DNA of 64,000 bases, from positions 1-64,000 of the forward strand of contig NZ_AUBB01000035.1 in the NCBI RefSeq assembly GCF_000429025.1, given 5' to 3'. The translations under genes and the position numbers were made by a program. Positions 8,294 to 16,832 of this stretch are shown here, in pieces. The notes below the pieces were generated by a model that was not told the origin of the DNA, did not search any database, and worked only from the letters and a program-made list of their open reading frames with translations. Origin of the DNA: Actinospineispora spinosispora DSM 44797. Lineage in GTDB: Bacteria; Actinomycetota; Actinomycetes; Mycobacteriales; Pseudonocardiaceae. Numbering within the stretch: the first letter of the stretch is position 1; the number at the start of each line of letters is the position of its first letter.

Positions 8294-10469
8294 GCTTCCC
8301 ATCAATAGTCCCGAGGAATCCTTTCACCGGATCAGGCCCAGACTTCGCGTCGAAAACAGCTTCAGGAGTCTCCAAAATCGGCGTGAGCTTCTGTTCGATG
8401 ATTGCCGGACTGTCCTTCTTGGAGAAGTTCCCCAAGATTTGGTGCTCGGTCAGATGTCTCGTGCCGTGCTGTAGGCGGTTCGGCGTGAAGACCGAATTCG
8501 CAGTGCCAGGGCTATATCCCGGGACCGGTTTGCCAGGCGCAGCAATCTGAGTTGGCCCAGACGCTAGGGGGTTCCACGTGCCTGCGCCACCCCTACCTGC
8601 GCCCGAATCCGCTTTCATATTGCTGTCGGGCGGGCGACCAACCGTGACCAGGTCGGGACCTTCAGGGGTGCGGCGAACAAAACCCTTGCCCTGATATTCC
8701 CAGTACGTGTATCCGGGATTGTCTTTGAGCAGGTCCGGGAGAGCTTGCCTTTGCGCTGGGGGCAGGCCTAGCTCATCGACGCCGACCCCCGCACCCTGTG
8801 AAAGGCGACTGTCGAGTTGCTCGAGCACCGGGCTGCGCGCGCCGAGGGCCCCCTTGGGGAGCAGTTTGCTGCCGGCAAGAGGGGCTGCGAGCAAGCCGAC
8901 GGAAGCGCCGAGTCCAGCGCTTTCACCTATCCGTTGCGACGGTGTGAGCTTGTCCCAGTTATTGGACAGCTTTACGCCTTGGTCAGTGACTCCTGGCACG
9001 GCTAAGCCGGTCGCGGTTGCTCCCAGAACTCGAGTGAGTCCCGCTTTGCCCGCAGCTACGGCTCCGCCAGTGAATATCGCCGCAACGTTGGAGGCGCCGT
9101 TGGCGACATCGATGTAATCGGCGCGAGCTCGGGGGTCGTCGAGGCCCATGCCTTGGCCGTGTTGGTAGCGGCTGATCAGGTCCTGGCCCGTGTACACGCC
9201 GGTGACGAGACTGCCGACAAACGTCAGCCCGACACCGCCGATTGTTTTGAGGACCTTGAGATCGCCCTGGTCCGAAGGCCCGGTCAGTCCCTCGTGAAGC
9301 AATCGTGCTCCCGCGCCGGTCAACCATTTACCGGTGTCTCTGGTCGTCTCCCAGAAACCGGTCGGGTGAGCGAGGCTGGTCAGTAGCATGTCGCCGCTGC
9401 CGGTGGGGTCGCCCAGGTCTGCAGGACGGGTGACCGATACACCGTCGGGGAGCGGGTTGTTCCTCAGATAGTCGTCGAAGCTCGTGTAGTGGGCTCCGTC
9501 GCTGTCCATCAGGTAGTTCGTCCCGTCGACGCCCTTGACCTGGTAGAGGTTGGCCTGTCCGTAGGCGTTGTCGCCGGCGGACAGCAGCAGAGGTGACGAG
9601 GTCACGTTCGGGTTCGGGCCGGCTAGCTCGTGCAGCGCGTTGGCGAACTTGCGGGGGTCGCCGGCTTCCTGGCTGACCAATCCGGACAGCTGCTCAGGCG
9701 TAACCGGTGTGGTGGCGAAGTCGGGCGCTTGGCCACGAAGGTCGCCGGGACGCGACTGCTGGAAGCCACGCAGGATGCGGGCGGAATCCGCATCCGGGGT
9801 CAGCGGCTTTGTCCCGGCCACCGCGGCGGGCGCGAACGGTGCAAGCGATTCGGGGTGCGGCAGACCGTCCTGAGGTAGCTCTGGACTCGTGGAGTTAGGC
9901 TGACCGTTCTGTGGGCGTAGCGCGGACGTCAGGCCCGGCAGGATCGGCCGACCGTCCGCATCGGTCGGGGTCGTCCCCGCCGGTGTGGCTGCCTGCGGCA
10001 CGCCGGGGACGGGTGGAGTCCGGGGGGCGGGCGTCAGCGGCGACTGTGCGGAGGCCGCGGGTGGCGGCGCTGGGCGGGCGGCAGCGGTCGGCTCGGTGCC
10101 TTGAGCGGGGGCGGTGGGCGGCGAGGGTTGCCGCGGCGCCGGCTTCGGGGTGTCGGCGGAGTTGTTGCCGCTGTTCTCCGCGGGGGCGCTCGGGTTGGCG
10201 TGTGCCGCCTCGGTGGGGCCCGGCCCGCTGTTGTTCGATGACGAGTTCGACGAGCTGTCCTTGGACGGGCCCGGTTTGGGCACAGGGTCCGCGTCGTTGC
10301 CGCCTCCCCCGGGCGGCGGCGCCGGATCGGCTCGCCACGGGCCGGCCCCAGTGGTCGACACCGAGGTCTGAACCGACGAGACCTGAGCGACCGGGACGGC
10401 CACCGGCCCCGAGATCGAGTTCGCCAGCAGTGCCAACAACGGCACCACAGTCCACAATGAGCTACGCAT
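8214..10469 (-). CDS. Secreted polymorphic toxin, C-terminus frameshifted
   Basis: 751 residues as read. An N-terminal hydrophobic segment (about 7-33) looks like a signal peptide. Residues about 40-250 are Pro/Ser/Asn/Ala-rich low complexity. A globular region (about 255-420) follows, then a Gly/Ala-rich hydrophobic pretoxin-like region (about 430-590). The last 100 residues begin HGTRHLTEHQILGNFSKK and resemble small BECR-like RNase toxins. ATG 10469 was chosen for its GGGGGG ribosome site and signal peptide. The final 28 codons are out of frame relative to the inferred domain. Downstream genes are probable immunity proteins. The toxin class is inferred. Confidence 0.75.
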   Translation of the reverse strand: MRSSLWTVVPLLALLANSISGPVAVPVAQVSSVQTSVSTTGAGPWRADPAPPPGGGGNDADPVPKPGPSKDSSSNSSSNNSGPGPTEAAHANPSAPAENSGNNSADTPKPAPRQPSPPTAPAQGTEPTAAARPAPPPAASAQSPLTPAPRTPPVPGVPQAATPAGTTPTDADGRPILPGLTSALRPQNGQPNSTSPELPQDGLPHPESLAPFAPAAVAGTKPLTPDADSARILRGFQQSRPGDLRGQAPDFATTPVTPEQLSGLVSQEAGDPRKFANALHELAGPNPNVTSSPLLLSAGDNAYGQANLYQVKGVDGTNYLMDSDGAHYTSFDDYLRNNPLPDGVSVTRPADLGDPTGSGDMLLTSLAHPTGFWETTRDTGKWLTGAGARLLHEGLTGPSDQGDLKVLKTIGGVGLTFVGSLVTGVYTGQDLISRYQHGQGMGLDDPRARADYIDVANGASNVAAIFTGGAVAAGKAGLTRVLGATATGLAVPGVTDQGVKLSNNWDKLTPSQRIGESAGLGASVGLLAAPLAGSKLLPKGALGARSPVLEQLDSRLSQGAGVGVDELGLPPAQRQALPDLLKDNPGYTYWEYQGKGFVRRTPEGPDLVTVGRPPDSNMKADSGAGRGGAGTWNPLASGPTQIAAPGKPVPGYSPGTANSVFTPNRLQHGTRHLTEHQILGNFSKKDSPAIIEQKLTPILETPEAVFDAKSGPDPVKGFLGTIDGKHEPSWFSKRGRTKGSSLQLSFRIRAS

Positions 10470-10532
10470 CCGCCCCCCAGATGTCACGGCACGCACGGCG
10501 CTCATCCGACTCCACCAGCACAGCCGGTATGC

Positions 10533-10538
10533 ACTATA
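10533..10538 (-). promoter_or_regulatory. Possible -10 box of toxin operon
   Basis: On the minus strand TTATAGT occurs about 65 bases upstream of the toxin ATG, in an otherwise GC-rich spacer. No good -35 element is seen at 16-18 bases, so this is only suggestive. Confidence 0.25.
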
Positions 10539-10656
10539 AGACACCGAAGATCGGTCCGGTGCCGTTTTGCCGAAGCCGCCGGGCACCCACCCTGGCCGAA
10601 AACACACCGGCACCGCGTCCCCACGACTCAGACCGTGGTGTGCTGATCGTCCCGAC

Positions 10657-11781
10657 TCAGTGTGCTGAGAGGCCCGACTCGCGCAGGGCTGTGAGCATTC
10701 CTGTGACCGAGGTGGGCCAGGGGAACTGTTCGGCTCTCGCGCGGGACAGGAACCTGCGTTCTATCTCCTCCGCCGCCAGCAGGCCCTGGACCGCGCCGGC
10801 GAACGCCGCCGGGTCGTCGGGGACCGCCGCACCGCAGCCCGGCTGCACGATCTCCACCAGCGCGGACGAGTGCGAGACCACCACGGGGGTGCCGCTGGCC
10901 AGCGCTTCCAGCGCCGCCAGGCCGAACGTCTCGTGCGGGCCGGGGGCCAGCGCCACGTCGGCCGAGGCGAGCAGGCGCGCCACCGCCTCGCGCTGCGCGA
11001 CGAAGCCGAGGAACGTCACCGGCAGCGTGCGCGCCCGGCGTTCCAGCGCGGCTCGGCGGGGGCCGTCACCCGCGACGACCAGCCGGACCCGGTGCCCGGC
11101 CGCGTGCAGCGCGGCGACCGTGTCGACGCTGCGTTCCACGTGTTTCTCCGCCGACAGCCTGCCGCAGTGCACCAGCAGGTGCTCGGCGGTGCCCGCGAGA
11201 TGGTCGCGCAGCTCGACGTCCCTGCGGGTCGGGGAGAACGCGGTGAGGTCGACGCCGAGCGGTACCTGCAGGACGTTGCGGGCGCCGATCCGGTCGAACT
11301 CGGCGCGTGCGAAACCGGTCGTGCACACGACGGTGTCGTAGCTGGCGGCCATCCTGCGGTTCGCCAGGTCCGCCCACCGGCGCGCGGCGGAGCCGGGCAG
11401 CAGGAACTGCTCCAGCAGCCGGTCCAGCCGCTCGTGCGAGATGACCACGCTGGGCACGCCCTTGCTCGCGGCCCAGGTGCCCAGCCCGCGCAGGGTCAGG
11501 CGGTCGGACACCTCGATGGCGTCCGGTCGCAGCTGTTCCAGCAGCGCCCGCACCCGCCACGGGTCGACGGCGCGGTAGCCGCCGGTGCCGGGCAGCTTCA
11601 GCGCCGGCAACGTGATCCGGCGCAGCCGAGGGGCCAGCCATTCCTCGGTGCGCTGACCACCTGGGACGACGAGCGTCACCTGGTGGCCGCGCGCCACGTA
11701 GCCGGCGCCGAGGTGGTGCAGCGCGGTGCGCAGGCCACCGGAGCGCGGACCGTAGAAGTTGGCCAGTTGGACGATGTGCAT
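10657..11781 (-). CDS. GT4-family glycosyltransferase
   Basis: A 374-residue GT-B glycosyltransferase. The N-terminal half carries NFYGPRSGGLRTALHHLG, an acceptor-side glycine loop common in GT4. The C-terminal half has LVHCGRLSAEKHVERSVD and the nucleotide-sugar EX7E block (PHETFGLAALEALASGTPVVV). It probably transfers mannose or another hexose to a membrane lipid or cell-envelope precursor. It overlaps the stop of the mgtA-like gene by one base, so both are likely made from one mRNA and may act in successive steps. Confidence 0.85.
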   Translation of the reverse strand: MHIVQLANFYGPRSGGLRTALHHLGAGYVARGHQVTLVVPGGQRTEEWLAPRLRRITLPALKLPGTGGYRAVDPWRVRALLEQLRPDAIEVSDRLTLRGLGTWAASKGVPSVVISHERLDRLLEQFLLPGSAARRWADLANRRMAASYDTVVCTTGFARAEFDRIGARNVLQVPLGVDLTAFSPTRRDVELRDHLAGTAEHLLVHCGRLSAEKHVERSVDTVAALHAAGHRVRLVVAGDGPRRAALERRARTLPVTFLGFVAQREAVARLLASADVALAPGPHETFGLAALEALASGTPVVVSHSSALVEIVQPGCGAAVPDDPAAFAGAVQGLLAAEEIERRFLSRARAEQFPWPTSVTGMLTALRESGLSAH

Positions 11782-12953
11782 CAGGCGGCGCGGTGATCGG
11801 TGCGCTCGTCGAGCGGACCGTCGTTCATCACCTGCGCGTAGTGGTCCATCAGCTCGTCACACACCGTGCCCCAGTCCCGCTGCAGCACCGACCGGCGCGC
11901 CGCCAGGCCCGCGCGGCGCCGCAGCTCGGGCTCGGTCAGCGCGAGCACCGCGGCGCGCAGCGCTTCGGCCGACTCCGGGTCCGACGGGTCGGTCCCTGGC
12001 GGGAACAGGTAGCCGGTGCGGCCGGGCGCAACCAGGTCCCTCGGGCCGCCCGCGTCGGGCGCGACCACCGGCACACCGCTGGCCAGGGCCTCCTGCACGG
12101 CCTGGCAGAACGTCTCGGACGGACCGGTGTGCACGAACACGTCGAGCGAGGCGTACAGCTCGGCCAGCTCGTCACCCTCGCGGAAACCGAGGAACGCCGC
12201 GCCGGGCAGCAGCTCACGCAGCCGGGCCTCGCTCGGGCCTTCGCCGACGACGACCAGGCGGACGTTCGGCAGCCCGCGCAGTGCGGCAAGGCGTTCGACC
12301 TGCTTCTCCGGCGCCAGCCTGCCCACGTAGCCCACCAGCAGCTCGCCGTTCGGGGCCAGCTCGCCGCGCCACCGGGCGAGCCGCCGCGACGGCCGGAACC
12401 GGGAGATGTCCACGCCGCGAGCCCAGCGATGCACCCTCGGCACTCCCCTGCCGCGCAGCGCATCGGCCGCCCAGCTGGACGGCGCGAGCGTGCGGTCGGC
12501 GAGGGTGTGCAACCGGCAGGTCCACCGCCAGGCCGCGCGGGCGGTCAACCCGAGCCCGTAGGAGGTGGCGAAACCGGCCACATCCGTCTGGTAGATGGCC
12601 ACGGTGGGCACCGACAGCCTGCGCGCCGCGGCGAGCCCCCGTGCACCCATGATGAACGGGGAGGCCAGGTGCACGACGTCGGGCGCGAACTCGCGCAGCG
12701 CGGTCAGCACCTTGCGGGTCGGCAGACCGATCGGCATCGAGTTCACCACCGGCAGGTCCAGCGCGGGCACCCGCACGACCGGGACGCCCAGGTACGTGTC
12801 CGGTTCCGCCGAGGACCCGCCCGGCGCCACCACCATCACCTCGTGCCCACCTCGGCGCAGGTGTTCGATCACCCGGAGCACCGAGTTGGTCACGCCGTTG
12901 ACTGTCGGGAGGAAACACTCGGAAACGATCGCCACTCGCACACCGCGGACCAT
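11781..12953 (-). CDS. mgtA: GDP-mannose-dependent alpha-mannosyltransferase, MgtA/PimB type
   Basis: A 390-residue GT4 enzyme. The N-terminus VAIVSECFLPTVNGVTNSVL and C-terminal GPSETFCQAVQEALASGVPVV closely recall actinobacterial MgtA (Rv0557 type), which mannosylates glucuronosyl-diacylglycerol or PIM lipids. The neighbourhood (DUF3592 protein, menD, menG) matches that of the mycobacterial gene. The start at 12953 has GGGAGG about 10 bases upstream; a longer reading frame to 13097 runs into sequence divergent from the next gene. Lipid acceptor specificity is inferred from homologues. Confidence 0.85.
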   Translation of the reverse strand: MVRGVRVAIVSECFLPTVNGVTNSVLRVIEHLRRGGHEVMVVAPGGSSAEPDTYLGVPVVRVPALDLPVVNSMPIGLPTRKVLTALREFAPDVVHLASPFIMGARGLAAARRLSVPTVAIYQTDVAGFATSYGLGLTARAAWRWTCRLHTLADRTLAPSSWAADALRGRGVPRVHRWARGVDISRFRPSRRLARWRGELAPNGELLVGYVGRLAPEKQVERLAALRGLPNVRLVVVGEGPSEARLRELLPGAAFLGFREGDELAELYASLDVFVHTGPSETFCQAVQEALASGVPVVAPDAGGPRDLVAPGRTGYLFPPGTDPSDPESAEALRAAVLALTEPELRRRAGLAARRSVLQRDWGTVCDELMDHYAQVMNDGPLDERTDHRAA

Positions 12954-13108
12954 GCCCCGGGTACCTCCCGACCAGCCGAAGCAGGCATTGCCAACCGAGG
13001 AACACAACAACAACATCCACGGACACCACCCGGTGCTCCGACGAACGTCATCCCCCGTCGACACGACAGTCGCGCGCGCGACACCGAGCGCCGACACAGT
13101 TGGCTGAC

Positions 13109-13915
13109 ATGACGGTGTTGTACTCGCCGCCCGTGGACCCGGGGCTGCTCTCCCGAGCGCTGGAGGTCGGCGGCCGGCTCGCCAATGACGCGGCCGAGGT
13201 CATCTCGGCGACCGCGGACCGGGGTTGCCGGGTCGACCCGGCAATCCGCTCGCACCCGTTCGACTGGGTCACCGACACCGGCCGAACGCTGGAGCGGCAC
13301 ACCAGACGGGTGCTGGCCGCCGAGTTCCCCGACATCGCCGTGGCGGGCGCGCAGTACGAGCCGCCGGTGCCGTCGGGGTCCGAGTTCCGGTGGGTGGTCG
13401 CGCCGCTGGACGGCACGGCGAACTACCTGGCCGGGCTGCCCTGGTTCAGCTACTCGCTCGCGCTGCTCGACTCGGCCGGCCCGGTGGTCGGGGTGATCTC
13501 GAACCCGAGCCAGGCCGAGGTGTACGCGGCGGCGCGGGGCCGAGGTACCCGGGTCAACGGCGTGCCGGTCCGCATCTCGGAGCAGGCGACCGCGCACGGC
13601 TATCCGGTGTGTGTCGAACGCGGTTCCGGGCACTGGCCGACGCGGCTCATCGAGCTGGCCGACGCGGCGGGCTGCGGGGTGCGCGTTCTCGGTTCGGCCG
13701 CGCTCGCCATCTCCCAGGTCGCGCTCGGCCACGCGGTGGCGGCGGTCCTGGAGGACTACCGCGAATGGGACGTCGCGGCGGGACTTGCGCTGGCGCTGGA
13801 AGCGGGCGCGGTGGTACTCGACCGGGACGGCAGGCCCGATCCGCTGCCGGCGAACGGCGCGCTGGTCGCGGCGCCCGCGGCGGCCGATGAGGTGCTCAGC
13901 TGGTGGGGCGCGTAG
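13109..13915 (+). CDS. Inositol-monophosphatase-like protein, degenerate metal site
   Basis: A 268-residue member of the IMPase/CysQ fold. The family signature DPLDGTxN appears as WVVAPLDGTANYLAG: Asp101 is kept but the first metal Asp is Ala98. The upstream metal Glu motif (GEE in active enzymes) is GAQYE. The C-terminal WD motif is present (EYREWDVAAG-like). Two of the usual metal ligands are therefore missing, so this may be a catalytically weak or non-enzymatic family member. ATG 13109 is preferred; TTG 13100 is possible. It is divergent from mgtA. Confidence 0.75.
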   Translation: MTVLYSPPVDPGLLSRALEVGGRLANDAAEVISATADRGCRVDPAIRSHPFDWVTDTGRTLERHTRRVLAAEFPDIAVAGAQYEPPVPSGSEFRWVVAPLDGTANYLAGLPWFSYSLALLDSAGPVVGVISNPSQAEVYAAARGRGTRVNGVPVRISEQATAHGYPVCVERGSGHWPTRLIELADAAGCGVRVLGSAALAISQVALGHAVAAVLEDYREWDVAAGLALALEAGAVVLDRDGRPDPLPANGALVAAPAAADEVLSWWGA

Positions 13916-13944
13916 CGGTGCAGGTGCAGCTGATCACCATCGGC

Positions 13945-14210
13945 GACACCCTCAACAAGCCGGCTCCGCGAGTCTCCCGAAGGGAGTTCAGTGCGAAGCC
14001 GACCCGACTCCGCTCCGCGAGTCTCCCCGAAGAGGGTTCAGAGCAAAGCACTGCAAAGAACGCAACAGGCGAAGCAAAACGCGATCAGACAAGCGCGCGT
14101 CAAGCGAGGGCAGCGAAGCCGGAGCGAAGCGAACGGCATAGCAGCCCAAGTCTCCGGTCGCGGGCCCCTCGAGGCGAAGCCGATGAGGGGTCCCGACCGG
14201 AAACTTCAGA
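13945..14210. repeat. Palindromic gene-end element F2
   Basis: This fills the 316-base gap between the phosphatase-like gene and the convergent DUF3592 gene. A stem at 14148-14206 pairs CCGGTCGCGGG with CCCGACCGG and CCCCTC with GAGGGG. The rest, read on the minus strand, carries GCGCGCTTGTC, TTTTGCTTCGCCTG and repeated GGGAGACTCGCGGAGC units that match the tail of element F4 at about 43.92-44.01 kb. Orientation is consistent with it following the DUF3592 gene, whose stop is 26 bases from the stem. Confidence 0.7.
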
Positions 14211-14231
14211 CGCGCGGAAGCCCGCCAGTAG

Positions 14232-14762
14232 CTACTGCGCGACCATGGCGGCGAGGCGTTCGGCCTCCATCTGCCGTAGCTGCCTGCCGCGCAGCGCGAA
14301 CGCGATGGGCAGCGCGACGACCCACATGCCCAGCACCATCAGCCCGATCGGCAGGTAGCCGACCGATGCGTCCCGCCCGAGGACCCGGACCAGGTCCGGA
14401 TGGGTGCTGTCGTACTCGACCCGCACGACCTGCCCCGGCTGCAACCCGCGCGGATAGGCGACACCCTTGTCCGGGATCACCGTGTCCCCGCCAGCGGTGG
14501 TGAACCTGATCAGCGTGCGGCGCCAGTCCGAACCGGGCAGCACCTCGGCGGTCGCCACGGCGCTGTTCGCCTTGATGGCCGCGTCGTCGCGCGAGGCACC
14601 GATCAGCACCAGCGCGCCGATCACCGTGCACAGGCCCGGGAGCACCAGGATGATCGCCGGAAGGCGTCTGACCAGCGGCATGACAACGGGCAGGAGCAGA
14701 CCGGCCGCCTCGTCGAGCAGGCGCCCGGTCGTACTGGGGTTGCTGCCGTGGGCGGAGGTCAC
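14232..14762 (-). CDS. DUF3592-like membrane protein
   Basis: A 176-residue protein from GTG 14762 (or 200 residues from ATG 14834). One hydrophobic segment near residues 35-57, an extracytoplasmic strand-rich domain (FTTAGGDTVIPDKGVAYPRG, VRVEYDSTHPDLVRVLG) and a second hydrophobic helix near residues 130-152 fit DUF3592 proteins. A conserved membrane protein sits at the equivalent place between menD and mgtA in mycobacteria. Function unknown. A TATAAC box near 14816 on the minus strand may be its promoter if the GTG start is right. Confidence 0.7.
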   Translation of the reverse strand: MTSAHGSNPSTTGRLLDEAAGLLLPVVMPLVRRLPAIILVLPGLCTVIGALVLIGASRDDAAIKANSAVATAEVLPGSDWRRTLIRFTTAGGDTVIPDKGVAYPRGLQPGQVVRVEYDSTHPDLVRVLGRDASVGYLPIGLMVLGMWVVALPIAFALRGRQLRQMEAERLAAMVAQ

Positions 14763-14911
14763 GCCACAGGAGTGTACGGATGGCACCTGAAGATCAGCTG
14801 AGTGGTGTCGCGCCGTTATAGCTCTGGTCGGCATATCGCGCTGAGAGTGTGGCGGGCGCCTCGAAGATCCTGTGGAGACGTAAAGGGGCGACCTAAGTTA
14901 CTCTCGGTAGG

Positions 14912-16147
14912 GTGAGCATCGAACCGCTGGGGCACTCGCCGAGGGTTCGTACCCGGGCGTTGCCCGACCCTGGCCATCTGATCGAGCGGCTACCCGACGA
15001 GCAGGGCCCGCTGTGCTGGGTGCGCGGCACGGATGGCCTGGTCGGCTGGGGTGAGGCCGCCCGTTTCACCACCCGAGGACCTGACCGGTTCGCCGCGGCC
15101 GACGCCTGGTGGCGCGCGTTCACCAGCCGCATGGACGTCACCGACGAGGTGGGCCTCCCCGGCTCCGGCGCGGTCGCGTTCGTGAGCTTCGCGTTCTCCG
15201 ACGACCCCGACGAGTCGGTCCTCGTGGTGCCCCAGGTCGTGGTCGGCTGCCGAGACGGCGTCGGCTGGATCACCGAGATCGACGCCGGCACCCGCTCACC
15301 GTCGGTCCGCCGGATGTCCCCGGTCCGCCCGGCGACCGGAGTGCACTACGCCGACGGCCAGCTGCCGGCGGCGCGCTGGCGCGACGCGGTCGCCGAGGCC
15401 GTGTCCCGGATGCGTGACGGTGAGCTGTACAAGGCGGTCTTCGCACACGACCTGCTGGCGACGGCCGACGAGCCGCTGGACCCGCGCTACCTGCTGGGCG
15501 AACTGTCCCGGCGCTACCCGACCTGCTGGAGCTACTCCGTCGACGGCCTCGTCGGCGCGACGCCGGAACTGCTGCTGCGCCGCTCCGGCCACGAGGTCAA
15601 CTCACGCGTACTGGCCGGCACGAACTGGGTCGGCTCACTGACCGACTCCGAGCTCGGTTCGGCCCTGTTGGCCTCGTCGAAGGACCGCGAGGAACACCGC
15701 TACGCGATGGAGTCGCTGGTCGACTGCCTGCGGCCGCTGTGCAAGGAAGTCCACGCGCCCGCCTCGCCGTCGGTGCTGCGACTGCCCAACGTGACCCACC
15801 TGTCCAGCGACATCACCGCCACCCTGGACCCGGCCGATCCCCCGTCGCTGTTGCGGCTGGTCGGTGCGGTACATCCCTCCGCGGCCGTCGGCGGTACGCC
15901 TCGTCAACCGGCGCTCGCGTTGATCGCCGAGCTGGAGCGGATGAACCGGGGACGGTACGCCGGTCCCGTCGGCTGGGTCGACAGCCAGGGGGATGGCGAG
16001 CTGGGGATCGCGTTGCGCTGTGCTCAGCTGTCCGGGCGTACCGCGCGGTTGTTCGGCGGTGGGGGGATCGTGGCTGATTCCGATCCTGATACCGAGGTGG
16101 CCGAGGTGGCCGCGAAGATGTCCGCTTTCCGGTCGGCTTTGGGGTAG
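14912..16147 (+). CDS. menF: Isochorismate synthase
   Basis: A 411-residue chorismate-binding enzyme converting chorismate to isochorismate, the entry to menaquinone synthesis. The C-terminal two thirds show the family core: YKAVFAHDLLA, the GATPELLLRR block, an AGTNWVGS-type turn, KDREEHRYAMESLVD, HLSSDITATL, and GRYAGPVGWVD with a C-terminal RLFGGGGIVADSDP. It is divergent from the DUF3592 gene and convergent with menD, whose product uses isochorismate. The start is GTG 14912. An EntC-like siderophore role cannot be excluded, but location favours menaquinone. Confidence 0.9.
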   Translation: MSIEPLGHSPRVRTRALPDPGHLIERLPDEQGPLCWVRGTDGLVGWGEAARFTTRGPDRFAAADAWWRAFTSRMDVTDEVGLPGSGAVAFVSFAFSDDPDESVLVVPQVVVGCRDGVGWITEIDAGTRSPSVRRMSPVRPATGVHYADGQLPAARWRDAVAEAVSRMRDGELYKAVFAHDLLATADEPLDPRYLLGELSRRYPTCWSYSVDGLVGATPELLLRRSGHEVNSRVLAGTNWVGSLTDSELGSALLASSKDREEHRYAMESLVDCLRPLCKEVHAPASPSVLRLPNVTHLSSDITATLDPADPPSLLRLVGAVHPSAAVGGTPRQPALALIAELERMNRGRYAGPVGWVDSQGDGELGIALRCAQLSGRTARLFGGGGIVADSDPDTEVAEVAAKMSAFRSALG

Positions 16148-16149
16148 GT

Positions 16150-16450
16150 CGTCCTCGCTGGCTCGTCCAGTGTGCATCCCCGCTGGCTTTCAGTGTGCTT
16201 GGCGTGGCCGCCCGCTCTCAACCCCCCGCTTCGCCGGCCTCGCGCGGGTTCCTGGTTGCGCGTAGTTCGGGGGCGAGGTTTCAGGGTTGACAGCGGGCGG
16301 CCACGCCAAGTGCTTAGCCAGGATCGCGGGGAAGGGGCAGGTGTGCGTGCATGCCGTGCGGGGTGGCGTGCCGATGGCGCTTCTTTGCGCATTGGGCTGC
16401 GCCCTCGCGCGATCGCGTAGTCCCAGGAGTCTCTGTGGTCACTTTTGTCA
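16150..16450. repeat. Palindromic gene-end element E2
   Basis: This begins directly after the menF stop and is close to the reverse complement of bases 1-305. The core stem pairs 16197-16220 (CTTGGCGTGGCCGCCCGC) with 16290-16310 (GCGGGCGGCCACGCCAAG). An internal CGCTTCGCCGGCC turn and the distal GGCGCTTCTTTGCGC segment are shared with E1. With D1 and E3 it makes up the 685-base gap between menF and menD. Confidence 0.8.
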
Positions 16451-16454
16451 CGCC

Positions 16455-16518
16455 TCGCAGAGCTACGTGTTGCGTCGCAGATGTTGGAACATGTGCGACG
16501 CAACACGTAGCTCTGCGA
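16455..16518. repeat. Palindromic element D1
   Basis: A 64-base inverted repeat with one mismatch in the 31-base arms (TCGCAGAGCTACGTGTTGCG... and ...CGCAACACGTAGCTCTGCGA). It lies between E2 and E3 in the convergent menF/menD gap. Related copies are at 49.33 and 62.05 kb, sharing the TGCGTCGCA core but with different outer arms that remain self-complementary. Confidence 0.85.
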
Positions 16519-16649
16519 AGTCGCCCCGGGCGTTACGCGTGTGACAGATAGGGTGATCTTGAGTACCCCGGGCACGTGCACACAACGAGCGCGGTGCACC
16601 AGGAGGCCGTGGGGGGGCGCGGCGCAGCCGTGACCAACACAAGCGCCGC

Positions 16650-16830
16650 ACAGCTCTCCCATCCCCGCGATCCTGGCCTGCACTTGGCGTGGCCGCCCGC
16701 TGTCAACCCTGAAACCTCGCCCCCGAACTACGCGCAACCAGGAACCCGCGCGAGGCCGGCGCCAGCCGGGGGGTGAGAGCGGGCGGCCACGCCAAGCACA
16801 CTCGATGGCCAGCGGGGATGCACACCGAAA
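16650..16830. repeat. Palindromic gene-end element E3
   Basis: The stem spans 16683-16797 and the element has opposite orientation to E2; it ends a few bases beyond the menD stop (minus strand). Sequence of the stem and internal part is nearly that of E1. The flank shared by E1 and E2 beyond the CATCCCCGCGATCCTGG block is absent, so E3 is a shorter form. The 130 bases between D1 and E3 (16519-16650) show nothing else recognisable. Confidence 0.8.
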
Positions 16831-16832
16831 CC

